Positions 22,907 through 32,183 are shown, numbered from the stretch's first letter. The stretch is 37,810 bases of DNA from RGIG4079 sp045637505 (GCA_045637505.1 JAZTZO010000042.1:1-37810); one strand, 5' to 3'. Notes: generated from the letters alone by a model not told the origin. Numbers and translations: made by a program.

Positions 22907-24712
22907 TTATTTTTTTACTCGTTCTACACTTCCATCGTGACGATAGAAGATCAAGAATAATGCTTGGTTTTCAAGTCCCTTAACTCCTTCAACCTGTGCG
23001 AAATCAAACGCATATTGCAATCCTTCAAATTTATAGTCACAATATGATTCACCTTGAGTGTGACGCAACGCATTAATAAGATAATAACCACAGTCATATC
23101 CCATTACAGCTTGAATAGGTGGAGTTTTTCGCATTTCGTTTTTATACACCTCTTCAAATTTAGTTTCAAATGCTTTTTCGTTTTCACCATTGCTATTATA
23201 GAAGAATCGTGAATAAACTACAGTGTTAACCGCATGCAACTTTGTTTGTTTTTCTTCGCCAAAAGCAGTCCACTCGGGATAGCCAAACAATGCTACATTT
23301 TCGGCATTATCTTTGGCAAAAGCACATAATGCATCGGAATATTTTTCAAACTCTGATTCGGAACTTGAAAGTGGTATAAATAAATATTTCTTTGTTTTAT
23401 CAAGATTTTTCAAGTCAGCTTCGGTCAAAGTTTTATTATAAGTAACTTCAGCGATTTCAACGCCAGCTGCTTGATATTTTGCTTTGATTGCATCAACTAT
23501 ATTTGCTCTATTTTGATTCTTTGGCGTATTGATAATCACTGGTGTATAGTCGATAAAATGAGCATAGGCGCTTTCGGTAGCCTTAGCATACATATTATCG
23601 CGAACGATATTGCCTTGTATCACATTTTCATGCTCATAATGTGTTGTATCATTAGCATAAAACACATTAAACACCTTTGATTTAATTGTGTCGCTCATTC
23701 CTGCAATATGAGCCACTGTTTCCATTGACCCAGGAGGGGTCACTATTACATCCATTTGAGCCAATTTAGCGTCTTGCAAGATTACATCTACCGAGTCCAC
23801 ACTGTTTTGAGTGTCATAGGCATAAATATTAATCTTTGCGCCCGATGATTTTAATGCATCGGCAGCTAAAATAAATCCTTTATAGAAATCAAGGAATGTA
23901 TAGGTTTTGCTATCAATCTTCTCTTCGCCCAACATAAAAGGCATCAAAATAGCGATATTATATTCTTTTGCGGCCTCAATTACTTGAGGTTGTGGTTGTG
24001 GTTGTGGTTGTGGTTTTTCGTCAACATATTCGGGTCGAGATACAACAGTCAATGTTTGCTTTGCACCTATCCCAGCCTCATCTCCGTTATTCTGAGTGGT
24101 CAATGGCGCATTGTCATTTACTCTAATCACGGTCCCCACATCATATTTATCAATTGACAATAAAGGGTTTAATGACAACAATTTTTCTACTGTAGTATTA
24201 TATTTTGCAGCAATCGCATATAATGTCTCTCCACTTTTAATTATATGCAAATCACCTTGTGTAGTGGTTTGTGGTTGTTGCTCAGGAGCTGAATTTACAG
24301 CCTTATTAATCTTCAATTTATCACCAACCTTTATCCCATCTTGAGCCGATGGGTTTAATTGCAATAACTGTTCGATTGAGATGTGATACTGTTTGCTGAT
24401 ACCATACACAGTTTCACCTTTTTCTACTTCATGAATGATTTGCACATCACCACCGCCCAACTCGGCCACGGGGAAAAATAATTTGGCACCTACTTTCAAT
24501 CCCTCGGCGAGCGACGGATTGTATTTTTTCATTTCATCTTGCGACATCCCCAATTTATGAGAGAGAGAGTAGAGTGTTTCTTTTGCCTTCACTTCATGAT
24601 AATAATATTCTTTTCCATCGATGGTTGTAGTGGGCAATTTATACACACTTGCGCTTGCAGTTATTGTTGATATTGACAACACTACGGCTGCAATTAGGGC
24701 TTTCATTTTCAT
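22907..24712 (-). CDS. LysM-repeat protein fused to a type 1 periplasmic-binding fold domain
   Basis: A 601-residue exported protein. After the signal peptide (about 1-20) come three LysM domains (about residues 27-75, 92-136 and 154-200), each with the pattern 'ETLYSLS...NP...GLKVG', which should bind peptidoglycan. A glutamine-proline repeat linker (five PQ units) follows near residue 235, then a domain starting EYNIAILMPFMLGEE with the fold of branched-chain amino-acid binding proteins (ABC type, similar to the penicillin-binding-protein activator LpoA). This suggests an envelope protein that anchors to the wall and senses or activates something, but the ligand is unknown. The start at 24712 follows a -7 element that excludes the ATG at 24763. 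Confidence 0.88.
   Translation of the reverse strand: MKMKALIAAVVLSISTITASASVYKLPTTTIDGKEYYYHEVKAKETLYSLSHKLGMSQDEMKKYNPSLAEGLKVGAKLFFPVAELGGGDVQIIHEVEKGETVYGISKQYHISIEQLLQLNPSAQDGIKVGDKLKINKAVNSAPEQQPQTTTQGDLHIIKSGETLYAIAAKYNTTVEKLLSLNPLLSIDKYDVGTVIRVNDNAPLTTQNNGDEAGIGAKQTLTVVSRPEYVDEKPQPQPQPQPQVIEAAKEYNIAILMPFMLGEEKIDSKTYTFLDFYKGFILAADALKSSGAKINIYAYDTQNSVDSVDVILQDAKLAQMDVIVTPPGSMETVAHIAGMSDTIKSKVFNVFYANDTTHYEHENVIQGNIVRDNMYAKATESAYAHFIDYTPVIINTPKNQNRANIVDAIKAKYQAAGVEIAEVTYNKTLTEADLKNLDKTKKYLFIPLSSSESEFEKYSDALCAFAKDNAENVALFGYPEWTAFGEEKQTKLHAVNTVVYSRFFYNSNGENEKAFETKFEEVYKNEMRKTPPIQAVMGYDCGYYLINALRHTQGESYCDYKFEGLQYAFDFAQVEGVKGLENQALFLIFYRHDGSVERVKK
23988..24017 (-). repeat. In-frame hexanucleotide repeat coding for the PQ linker
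   Basis: Four GGTTGT units plus a degenerate fifth encode five Pro-Gln pairs on the minus strand. Because the unit is 6 nt, changes in copy number alter linker length without breaking the frame. Confidence 0.85.
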
Positions 24713-24732
24713 ATAATTATTTTTTATGAATT

Positions 24733-24748
24733 TATCTTTGCAAAGATA
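24733..24748 (-). promoter_or_regulatory. Palindromic -7 element for the LysM protein gene
   Basis: TATCTTTGCAAAGATA is a perfect 16-nt palindrome that presents TATCTTTG on both strands. The minus-strand copy (24741-24748) lies 28 nt before the ATG at 24712. The plus-strand copy has no gene to serve. Confidence 0.55.
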
Positions 24749-24792
24749 AGGTCTTTGTGGCAATTATGCAACAATCGGTTAGTGTTTAACCC

Positions 24793-24835
24793 TTTTATAA
24801 CAAAAGCGAGCGACCACCACTTGGGCATCGCTCGC
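24793..24835 (-). terminator. Terminator of the OmpA-like gene
   Basis: Arms GCGAGCGA (24806-24813) and TCGCTCGC (24828-24835) pair perfectly. On the minus strand a T-rich tail (TTTTG) follows. It separates the OmpA-like gene from the LysM unit. Confidence 0.8.
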
Positions 24836-24858
24836 TATGCTTTATTTCTTTAGATTGA

Positions 24859-25557
24859 TTATTTTGCAGCTTCAGCTTCGGCTTGTTTCACCATTTCTTC
24901 GTTGGCAGTGATATAAATTTCTACGCGACGGTTTTGTTGACGACCTTCGGCAGTAGAGTTATCAGCAACATAGAAGTCCATAGGTTTACCTTCAGCAGTA
25001 AGACGAGCTGATGCAACACCTTTGCTCACCAAATAGTCACGCACTGATTTAGCACGAGCATTTGAAACTTTTTCATTAGCAGCCATTGAACCAGTGTTGT
25101 CGGTAAATCCATATACTTGCACATCTGTATCGGGATTTGTTTTCAATGATTCAGCAAATTTATTGAGGTTATTTTTTGCATCAGTTTTCAAAGTAGAGCC
25201 ATTTGTTGGGAATAAGATACCACCTTCAAAAGTAACCTTGATACCTTGGAAGCCATTCACGTCAGTCACTTCTTCAACTGTAGCATTAGCCAATTGTTCT
25301 TCAAGTTCTTTTTGTTGTTTATCCATCTTGTTGCCAATCAACGCACCAACGCCTGCACCTACTGCAGCTCCAACACCAGCGCCGATGGCTGCACCTTTAC
25401 CTTTACCAATCAATGCACCGATACCTGCACCGAGAGCAGCACCGCCACCACCACCAATGAGAGCACCTTTACCGGTGTTTGTTATAGATGTACAACCAGT
25501 TGATAACAATAGTGTTGCGCTCAACAACACCACACATGTAGTTTTCAAAAATTTCAT
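24859..25557 (-). CDS. OmpA-family lipoprotein with glycine zipper
   Basis: A 232-residue lipoprotein. The lipobox LSTGC puts the lipidated cysteine near residue 22. A glycine-zipper region follows (about 30-80, repeated GAxIGA / GAGVGA units), then a short coiled stretch (KMDKQQKELEEQLANA) and an OmpA-like C-terminal domain (about 105-215) with GGILFPTNGSTL, VYGFTDNTGS, NEKVSNARAKSVRDYL and GRQQNRRVEIYI, the peptidoglycan-binding core. It resembles YiaD-type proteins that tie the outer membrane to the wall. Its own promoter and terminator make it a single-gene unit. Confidence 0.93.
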   Translation of the reverse strand: MKFLKTTCVVLLSATLLLSTGCTSITNTGKGALIGGGGGAALGAGIGALIGKGKGAAIGAGVGAAVGAGVGALIGNKMDKQQKELEEQLANATVEEVTDVNGFQGIKVTFEGGILFPTNGSTLKTDAKNNLNKFAESLKTNPDTDVQVYGFTDNTGSMAANEKVSNARAKSVRDYLVSKGVASARLTAEGKPMDFYVADNSTAEGRQQNRRVEIYITANEEMVKQAEAEAAK

Positions 25558-25596
25558 AATACTTATTTTTTTAGTGTTAAAATTTAATTCTAATCA

Positions 25597-25604
25597 CAAA
25601 AGTA
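25597..25604 (-). promoter_or_regulatory. -7 element for the OmpA-like gene
   Basis: TACTTTTG on the minus strand, 39 nt upstream of the ATG at 25557. Confidence 0.55.
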
Positions 25605-25749
25605 ACAATAAATCTTGTATCTATAATATAATTCCCTATCATTTTTTTATTTTTTATCATTTTATATGCATCATGCATTTTACGAGAATATTTTGCGAAT
25701 AAAAATAAAAAACACACCTCTTTGTTGTGAGAAAATGGGAAATTGTATT

Positions 25750-25757
25750 TATTTTTG
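25750..25757 (+). promoter_or_regulatory. -7 element for the EamA transporter gene
   Basis: TATTTTTG, an exact match, 24 nt before the ATG at 25782. It lies downstream of the earlier ATG at 25743, which therefore is not the start. Confidence 0.55.
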
Positions 25758-25781
25758 CATTACAAATCACATAAAATAGAA

Positions 25782-26693
25782 ATGAGCAAATTTGGCAACT
25801 TAACAAAATCGGCTTCGATTCTTGCTCATGTGGGAGCGCTCATAACCGTTACCGCATGGGGAGTGTCATTTGTTTCCACCAAAGTATTACTTGAGAATGG
25901 ACTTGGTCCTGCTGAAATATACATTTATCGTTTCATCTTGGCCTACATCTTAATACTCATTGCTTGTCACAATCGTCTTTGGGCCAACTCGTTTCGCGAC
26001 GAGTTATTGTTTATGACTTGTGGTCTTTGTGCTGGTTCGATATATTTTATTTCGGAAAACATGGCATTGGAGTACACCTATGTCACCAATGTTTCATTAC
26101 TTGTCACTACATCTCCGCTCATCACAACCATGTTGATGTGGATGCTATATAAAAACGAAAAACTTGGCAAAGGAACTATTATAGGCTCGCTAATAGCCTT
26201 TACAGGAGTGGCTTGTGTGATTTTCAATAGCAGTTCTAATGTAGAAATTAAGCCATTGGGCGACATTCTATCGCTTCTTGCTGCATTGAGTTGGTCAATC
26301 TATAGCCTTGTTCTCAAAAAACTCAATGCTCTATATAGTGTAATGTTTATCTCTCGAAAAACTTTCTTCTATGGAGTGCTCACAGCCTTGCCGTTTATGT
26401 TTTTCCAACCCGAGATATGCTCCCCTACAGTTCTTCTCAAAACTGAAGTTTGGGCTAATCTTCTATTCCTTGGAGCGTTTGCCTCTATGATAGCATATAT
26501 ACTTTGGGCTCAATCGGTTAAGCACCTTGGCGCCATTAAAGCATCAAACTACATGTATATATCCCCTATTATTACCCTCGTTGCATCGATTGTATTTCTT
26601 GGAGAGCCACTATCAATTATAGGTGGCATAGGATGTGCATTAATACTTGGGGGAATGTGGTTAGGCGAATATCTTGACCGTAAAGCGCAATAA
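25782..26693 (+). CDS. EamA/DMT-superfamily transporter
   Basis: A 303-residue inner-membrane protein with ten predicted helices in two EamA repeats. The first runs from about residue 15 (LITVTAWGVSFVSTKVLLENGLGPAEIYIYRF) to about 148 (GSLIAFTGVACVIF); the second starts near 160 (GDILSLLAALSWSIYSLVLKKL) and ends with IGGIGCALILGGMW. Relatives export metabolites such as amino acids, nucleosides or purines; the substrate is not predictable here. It is a single-gene unit, convergent with the next gene and with only a weak hairpin between. Confidence 0.92.
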   Translation: MSKFGNLTKSASILAHVGALITVTAWGVSFVSTKVLLENGLGPAEIYIYRFILAYILILIACHNRLWANSFRDELLFMTCGLCAGSIYFISENMALEYTYVTNVSLLVTTSPLITTMLMWMLYKNEKLGKGTIIGSLIAFTGVACVIFNSSSNVEIKPLGDILSLLAALSWSIYSLVLKKLNALYSVMFISRKTFFYGVLTALPFMFFQPEICSPTVLLKTEVWANLLFLGAFASMIAYILWAQSVKHLGAIKASNYMYISPIITLVASIVFLGEPLSIIGGIGCALILGGMWLGEYLDRKAQ

Positions 26694-26723
26694 GCAACGA
26701 CCTACGCGTTGCCTGTTATCCTC

Positions 26724-27272
26724 TTATTCACCCTCTGTGAGAAAATCAATTTCATCAATTAATTGGCGACACAAAAGCATCGTCAACGGCTCATTTTTTA
26801 CCAACTCTACCTCGGCACAACTCTTTATCTCGGCACAATGATTAGGCAACAGATTGAACATCAATCGCAAAGAAGCATATCGCTCCATTGCCACCGACGA
26901 CACCACCATCATTTGAGCCAATTGCCACGCATAATCCATATGTCGCAACAATCTGTGACACAACACATCAGCAACTTCAACAGTTGGTATTTCAGTCATC
27001 CAGCGACATGCAAGTTCCAATTCAAATTTTTCTCGTGGATAAATCATTGGAGCCATCAATTGACTCTCGCGAGTTGACTTATTTTTCCACAATGCTTCGG
27101 CCAACACTTCATCGTGAGGTGTTTCTTTCGCTATCTCAACAATTTGAGGCAAATTAAGTCCAAAAATGATGCGATAATTAGCTCCTAATTTTCGCATATT
27201 ATCGGCAACCGCGCCATTTCGCATCGCAAAAAAACGGCGTTTTACAACTTGCATATCGTTAAATTGTGTCAT
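26724..27272 (-). CDS. HEAT-like DNA-alkylation-repair family protein
   Basis: A 182-residue helical protein starting MTQFNDMQVVKRRFFAMRNGAVADNMRKLG and continuing YRIIFGLNLPQIVEIAKE, ALWKNKSTRESQLMAPMIYP and a later block with DVLCHRLLRHMDYAWQLA. The helix pairs and the STRESQLMA segment match the short Bacteroidales proteins annotated as DNA alkylation repair (AlkD-like HEAT) proteins. At 182 residues it is shorter than AlkD (about 230), so enzymatic activity is uncertain. The start at 27272 was chosen because a -7 element (27296-27303) excludes the earlier ATG at 27332. Confidence 0.75.
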   Translation of the reverse strand: MTQFNDMQVVKRRFFAMRNGAVADNMRKLGANYRIIFGLNLPQIVEIAKETPHDEVLAEALWKNKSTRESQLMAPMIYPREKFELELACRWMTEIPTVEVADVLCHRLLRHMDYAWQLAQMMVVSSVAMERYASLRLMFNLLPNHCAEIKSCAEVELVKNEPLTMLLCRQLIDEIDFLTEGE

Positions 27273-27295
27273 ATCTTTCTTTTTTATTTTGATTG

Positions 27296-27303
27296 CAAAT
27301 GTA
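27296..27303 (-). promoter_or_regulatory. -7 element for the HEAT-like gene
   Basis: TACATTTG on the minus strand, 23 nt upstream of the ATG at 27272. Confidence 0.45.
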
Positions 27304-27342
27304 CTAAAAAACGCTGAAATATTTAGTATCACACATTAATCT

Positions 27343-27374
27343 ATTGCATATTTGGCGCAAAGAGAGTATCTTTG
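27343..27374 (+). promoter_or_regulatory. Promoter of the first PBP1A gene
   Basis: ATTG (27343-27346), 20 nt, then an exact TATCTTTG (27367-27374), 21 nt before the ATG at 27396. Confidence 0.55.
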
Positions 27375-27395
27375 TAACTTAAATATTTTAACGGA

Positions 27396-29741
27396 ATGGA
27401 CAATATAAACAACGAAAGTTCAGCAGTTAAGACTACATCCCCAAAGTCTAAAAAAGAAAAGAAATCGCGCAAAAGCCGATTTGTAAAATACCTTTGGATC
27501 TCTTTTGGTTCTATAGTAGGTTTATTTTACCTATTTTTTATCCTCATCTACAATGGAGTAATTGGCTACATGCCCTCGATTGAAGAAATTGCCAACCCTC
27601 AAAACAAATATGCCTCTTTCATATACTCGGCCGATGGCGAAGAAATAGGTCGATATTATGCTGGTTCGGGCAACCGTGTTTATTCCGACATGGCCGAAAT
27701 TCCTCAACATATGATTGATGCCCTCATTGCAACCGAAGATGAGCGCTTTTATGAGCACTCGGGCATTGATGTGAAATCACTATTTCGTGCTATTATCAAA
27801 ACCGGCATCATGGGGGAAGAGAACGCTGGTGGTGGTTCTACCCTCACACAACAACTTGCCAAACAAATTTACACCGAAAAACCAGCCACCGACAAGACTG
27901 AGCGCTTGATGCAAAAGCCAGTTGAATGGATGATTGCATTAAAACTTGAGCGCAATTACTCTAAAGATGAAATTATCAAAATGTACCTCAACCGTTTTGA
28001 CTTCCTTTACAATGCCGTTGGGCTCAAATCGGCTGCACATGTATATTTTGGCAAAGAACCTTCTAAACTAAACATTGAAGAAAGTGCGATGCTTGTGGGG
28101 ATGGTTAAAAACCCCTCTTACTTCAATCCCATTCGCCACCCCGAGCGCACTCGCGAGCGTCGCAATATGGTTCTCTACAAAATGGCTCAAGCCGGATACA
28201 TTCCATCGAGCAAAGCCGAAGAATTAAAGCAACTCCCTCTAGGTGTAGAATATCATCGTCCTGAAAACCACGCCGATGGTGTTGCGCAATATTTTCGTGA
28301 AGAACTACGTCGTTATTTAACTGCCAAAGAGCCCAAACGCGAAAACTACATGAAATGGGAAGAAAAACAATTCCGTGCCGACTCGGCAGCTTGGGCTGAT
28401 GACCCACTATATGGATGGGGCGAAAAAAATGGTTATAACATCTATGGTGACGGATTGAAAATCTACACCACCATCGACACCAAAATGCAAAAATATGCCG
28501 AAGATGCCGTGCGTGAGCAAATGAAACTTCACCAACAAGCATTTGGTTATAATCGATACAAAAATCGTTACACACTTTACTCAACCTACACTCGATTGAG
28601 CAAGGCTAATGTTGACAATTTCGTTAATACTGCTATCCGCCATAGCGACCGATATAGACTTGGTAAAAAAGCCGGCAAAACTCATGAGGAGATTATGGCC
28701 GAATTCAACAAGCCTATCGAAATGACAATGTTTAGTTATGACGGACCAAAAGAAATGGTTCTCACCCCTATTGACTCTATTCTTTATCGTCAACAAATTC
28801 TTCGCACTGGATTCATGGCTATGGATGTAACCAATGGCCACATCAAGGCTTATGTAGGAGGTATTGATTTTGACCATTTCAAATATGACATGGTTTCAAT
28901 AGGCCGCAAACAGATTGGTTCAACAGCCAAGCCTTATCTTTATGCTGCAGCAGTTGATGAACTCGACCTCGACCCTAACGACCGCATAAAGACCTACTCT
29001 CCTGTATGGAAACCTCGAGGTAGTGGCTATGGCGCAATGCCTCTAAAATGGGCGTTAACCAAATCACACAATGGTGCATCGGCAGGTCTTATGTATGAAC
29101 TTGGTCCTGAACGCATGATTGACCAAATGGGGCTACAAGGAATCGTTAAAGAAAACATCAAAGTTGATCACACAATCGCTCTTGGCTCATGCGAAATAAC
29201 ATTGAAAGAGATGTGTGTGGGATATTCGGCGTTTGCCAACCAAGGATTCACGTCTGAGGCCATGATGGTAACAAAAATTACCGACAGCAACGGAAATATT
29301 ATAGCCCAATTCACTCCTCGCCAACAACAAGCGCTATCTAAAAATGGATATGCACGCATGCTTGAAACATTGCAAAGCGTGGTTAAAAATGGTACAGGTC
29401 GCTCAATGAGTTCACTTGGCGCTGCAATGGGAGGCAAAACAGGTACTACCGACTTCAATGCCGATGGATGGTTTATGGGATTCACTCCAAAACTCGTATT
29501 TGGCGCATGGGTAGGTGGTGAAAACAAATTTATCCACCTCAACATGATTGGTGGTCGCACAGCTCTCCCCATTTGCAAACGCTTTATGTCGAAAGTATAT
29601 AGCGACAAGACATTACCATATAAGCGCAGTGACAAATTTGCCGAGTTTGAAGATGCAGTTGTTTACAAGAAACCGATATATAACGGTCCTAAAGAATCAA
29701 ACAACGAAGCAACAACAACCGTTGAAGATGTTTATGATTAA
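27396..29741 (+). CDS. Class A penicillin-binding protein 1A (first of two)
   Basis: A bifunctional peptidoglycan synthase of 781 residues: a glycosyltransferase that polymerises lipid II and a transpeptidase that cross-links the strands in the periplasm. A basic N-terminal cytoplasmic tail (about 1-30) is followed by one membrane helix (about 32-53). The GT51 domain has ATEDERFYEHSGID with the catalytic glutamate, GGGSTLTQQLAKQ and YLNRFDFLYNAVGLKSAA. The transpeptidase motifs are S509-T-A-K512, S557-H-N559 and K681-T-G-T. The C-terminal tail is acidic and ends EDVYD. A close paralogue follows 65 nt downstream. All catalytic residues are present, so it should be active. Confidence 0.95.
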   Translation: MDNINNESSAVKTTSPKSKKEKKSRKSRFVKYLWISFGSIVGLFYLFFILIYNGVIGYMPSIEEIANPQNKYASFIYSADGEEIGRYYAGSGNRVYSDMAEIPQHMIDALIATEDERFYEHSGIDVKSLFRAIIKTGIMGEENAGGGSTLTQQLAKQIYTEKPATDKTERLMQKPVEWMIALKLERNYSKDEIIKMYLNRFDFLYNAVGLKSAAHVYFGKEPSKLNIEESAMLVGMVKNPSYFNPIRHPERTRERRNMVLYKMAQAGYIPSSKAEELKQLPLGVEYHRPENHADGVAQYFREELRRYLTAKEPKRENYMKWEEKQFRADSAAWADDPLYGWGEKNGYNIYGDGLKIYTTIDTKMQKYAEDAVREQMKLHQQAFGYNRYKNRYTLYSTYTRLSKANVDNFVNTAIRHSDRYRLGKKAGKTHEEIMAEFNKPIEMTMFSYDGPKEMVLTPIDSILYRQQILRTGFMAMDVTNGHIKAYVGGIDFDHFKYDMVSIGRKQIGSTAKPYLYAAAVDELDLDPNDRIKTYSPVWKPRGSGYGAMPLKWALTKSHNGASAGLMYELGPERMIDQMGLQGIVKENIKVDHTIALGSCEITLKEMCVGYSAFANQGFTSEAMMVTKITDSNGNIIAQFTPRQQQALSKNGYARMLETLQSVVKNGTGRSMSSLGAAMGGKTGTTDFNADGWFMGFTPKLVFGAWVGGENKFIHLNMIGGRTALPICKRFMSKVYSDKTLPYKRSDKFAEFEDAVVYKKPIYNGPKESNNEATTTVEDVYD

Positions 29742-29806
29742 TCTTTCAACTGTTTTATGGGTCTAATATCATATTAAATCACTATCATTGCTTTATTTTT
29801 ATCAAT

Positions 29807-32125
29807 ATGAATAACATCAAACGAAAAAATAGCACCACAAAGAAGTCAACACTACGCAAAGACCAAATCGTAAAATTCATGTGGATAGCTTTTGGGTCTA
29901 TTGTGGGCTTTGTGTTCTTGTTTATGATTCTCATTTACAATGGGATTATAGGATATATGCCCTCGATTGAAGATATCACTAACCCTAATGACAAATATGC
30001 TTCATTCATCTACTCGGCCGATGGCGAAGAAATGGGTCGATACTATACTGGGTCGGGCAATCGTGTATATTCGGGCATGGAAGAGATACCTCAACACATG
30101 GTCGAAGCACTCGTAGCTACCGAAGATGTGCGATTCTACTCTCACTCGGGCATTGATGCTCGTGCTCTCATGCGCGCTATTGTAAAGCGAGGATTGCTTG
30201 GACAAAAAAGTGCCGGTGGTGCATCAACCATAACCCAACAATTAGCAAAACAAGTATATACTCAACAACCAGCCGAAAATAGTTTCAGACGAGCAATGCA
30301 GAAACCCGTTGAATGGATGATTGCTCTTAAACTCGAACGATATTACTCAAAAGATGAGATAATAAAGATGTATCTCAACCAGTTTGACTTCCTTTACAAT
30401 GCTGTAGGGGTGAAATCGGCTGCACATGTATATTTTGGTAAAAAACCTGCCGACCTCACTATAGAAGAGGCCGCAACACTCGTGGGTATGGTAAAAAACC
30501 CATCTTATTTCAACCCCATACGCCACAACGAGCGCACTCGCGACCGTCGCAATGTCGTTCTTCACCAAATGGTTGTGGCTGGTTATTTAACTCAAGAAGA
30601 ATACGACAAACTAAAAGAGAAGCCCTTGGAGGTTGATTTTCATCGTCCACAAAGCCACAACGATGGCATTGCCCCCTATTTCCGCGAAGAGCTACGACGA
30701 TATCTATCGGCAAAGGAACCTCAACGCAGCAACTACTCATCGTGGAACATCAAGCAATATCGTGCCGATTCTACCTCATGGGCCGATGATCCACTATATG
30801 GATGGTGTGAGAAAAATGGCTACGACCTATATCATGATGGCTTACGCATATATACCACTCTCGACTCTCGTATGCAAAAATATGCCGAAGATGCTTTAGA
30901 GGGACATTTAAAAAAACTCCAAAGTGAATTTGGCACAAACCGTTATAAAAACAAATATAAGTTATATAGCACTCATGGGCATTTGACCAAAGCAGATATT
31001 GATCGCCTTGTCAACACATCAATACGCCACAGTGATAGATATCGCATTGGCAAAAAAGCGGGGAAATCTCATGAAGAAATACTTGAAGAGTTCAACACAC
31101 CTGTTGAGATGACTGTGTTTAGTTACAAAGGCACTCAAGATGTAACAATGACACCCTATGACTCTATACTCTATTATAAACAATTCCTTCGTGCCGGATT
31201 TATGGCCATGGATGCCAACAACGGCCACATAAAAGCATATGTTGGAGGCGTTGACTTTAAGTATTTCAAATATGATATGGTTTCAACTGGTCGTCGTCAA
31301 ATAGGTTCTACCGCCAAGCCATATCTCTATGCTGCAGCAATCGAAGATCTTGACCTCGACCCAAGCGATGAGGTTTCATGTTCATCACCCACATGGAATC
31401 CTAAAGGTTCAGGACCAGGTTCAATTCCATTAAAAACTGCCCTAACAAAATCACACAATGGTGCATCGGCATGGCTCATTCACTCTATTGGTACTCAACG
31501 CATGATTGACCAAATGGGCGCTCAAGGATTGACAAAAAGCAATATTCGAAATACTAAAACCATTGCTCTCGGTTCGTGCGAAGTTCCTTTGAAAGAGATG
31601 TGTGTGGGATATTCGGCATTTGCCAACCAAGGATTCTCATCGGCAGCAATGATGGTGACACGCATTGCCGACCGCGATGGCAACACTATCGCATCATTTG
31701 CACCTCGTTCATCTCACGCGATGACCAAAAACGGATATGCGCGCATGCTCGAAACTCTTAAAAGTGTAGTTCAAAATGGTACAGGTCGTGCCATGAGTTC
31801 TTTAAATGCGAGTATAGGTGGCAAAACAGGTACTACCGACCACAATGCCGATGGATGGTTTATGGGATTCACGCCCAAACTTGTATTTGGTGCTTGGGTA
31901 GGTGGTGAAGTTGCCTATATTCATCTCAATCGTGCCGGTGCATATACAGCTCTCCCCATTTGTAAAAATTTCATGAGCAAAGTATATAACAACAAAAAGC
32001 TACCATATAAACGCTCCGATAAATTTACCATCGACGAAGATGCTATTATTTACAAAAATCCTATCATTGACAACTCGGAAGATTCCGACTCAACTGCCAC
32101 CACTATCGAAGAAGTTTACGACTAA
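29807..32125 (+). CDS. Class A penicillin-binding protein 1A (second of two)
   Basis: A 772-residue paralogue of the protein encoded at 27396, with the same domain order: a basic tail, one membrane helix (about 25-46), a GT51 domain (ATEDVRFYSHSGID; GGASTITQQLAKQ) and a transpeptidase domain with S501-T-A-K504, S549-H-N551 and K673-T-G-T. The two proteins match closely over their whole length, including the acidic end (EEVYD against EDVYD), so they arose by tandem duplication. Differences cluster in the signal-anchor tail, in a linker before the transpeptidase and near the C-terminus. No separate promoter was seen in the 65-nt gap, so co-transcription is likely. All catalytic residues are retained. 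Confidence 0.95.
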   Translation: MNNIKRKNSTTKKSTLRKDQIVKFMWIAFGSIVGFVFLFMILIYNGIIGYMPSIEDITNPNDKYASFIYSADGEEMGRYYTGSGNRVYSGMEEIPQHMVEALVATEDVRFYSHSGIDARALMRAIVKRGLLGQKSAGGASTITQQLAKQVYTQQPAENSFRRAMQKPVEWMIALKLERYYSKDEIIKMYLNQFDFLYNAVGVKSAAHVYFGKKPADLTIEEAATLVGMVKNPSYFNPIRHNERTRDRRNVVLHQMVVAGYLTQEEYDKLKEKPLEVDFHRPQSHNDGIAPYFREELRRYLSAKEPQRSNYSSWNIKQYRADSTSWADDPLYGWCEKNGYDLYHDGLRIYTTLDSRMQKYAEDALEGHLKKLQSEFGTNRYKNKYKLYSTHGHLTKADIDRLVNTSIRHSDRYRIGKKAGKSHEEILEEFNTPVEMTVFSYKGTQDVTMTPYDSILYYKQFLRAGFMAMDANNGHIKAYVGGVDFKYFKYDMVSTGRRQIGSTAKPYLYAAAIEDLDLDPSDEVSCSSPTWNPKGSGPGSIPLKTALTKSHNGASAWLIHSIGTQRMIDQMGAQGLTKSNIRNTKTIALGSCEVPLKEMCVGYSAFANQGFSSAAMMVTRIADRDGNTIASFAPRSSHAMTKNGYARMLETLKSVVQNGTGRAMSSLNASIGGKTGTTDHNADGWFMGFTPKLVFGAWVGGEVAYIHLNRAGAYTALPICKNFMSKVYNNKKLPYKRSDKFTIDEDAIIYKNPIIDNSEDSDSTATTIEEVYD

Positions 32126-32147
32126 CGAAATACAATATATCAACAAT

Positions 32148-32183
32148 AAAAAGGCTATTAAGAGTTTCTTAATAGCCTTTTTT
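32148..32183. terminator. Bidirectional terminator between the PBP genes and holA
   Basis: Perfect 16-bp stem (32148-32163 with 32167-32182) and a 3-nt loop, ending in T runs on both strands. The strongest terminator in the window. Confidence 0.92.

Noticed and set aside
23988..24017. Phase variation by the GGTTGT repeat
   Set aside because: The unit is 6 nt, so copy changes keep the frame; only linker length would vary.
26694..26712. Hairpin GCAACG / CGTTGC after the EamA transporter gene
   Set aside because: The stem is only 6 bp and no T tract follows, so it is not supported as a terminator.
28123..28584. Minus-strand 153-codon frame inside the first PBP1A gene
   Set aside because: The same shadow frame recurs in part in the paralogous PBP gene (30510-30740), which reflects shared sense-strand sequence, not a second gene.
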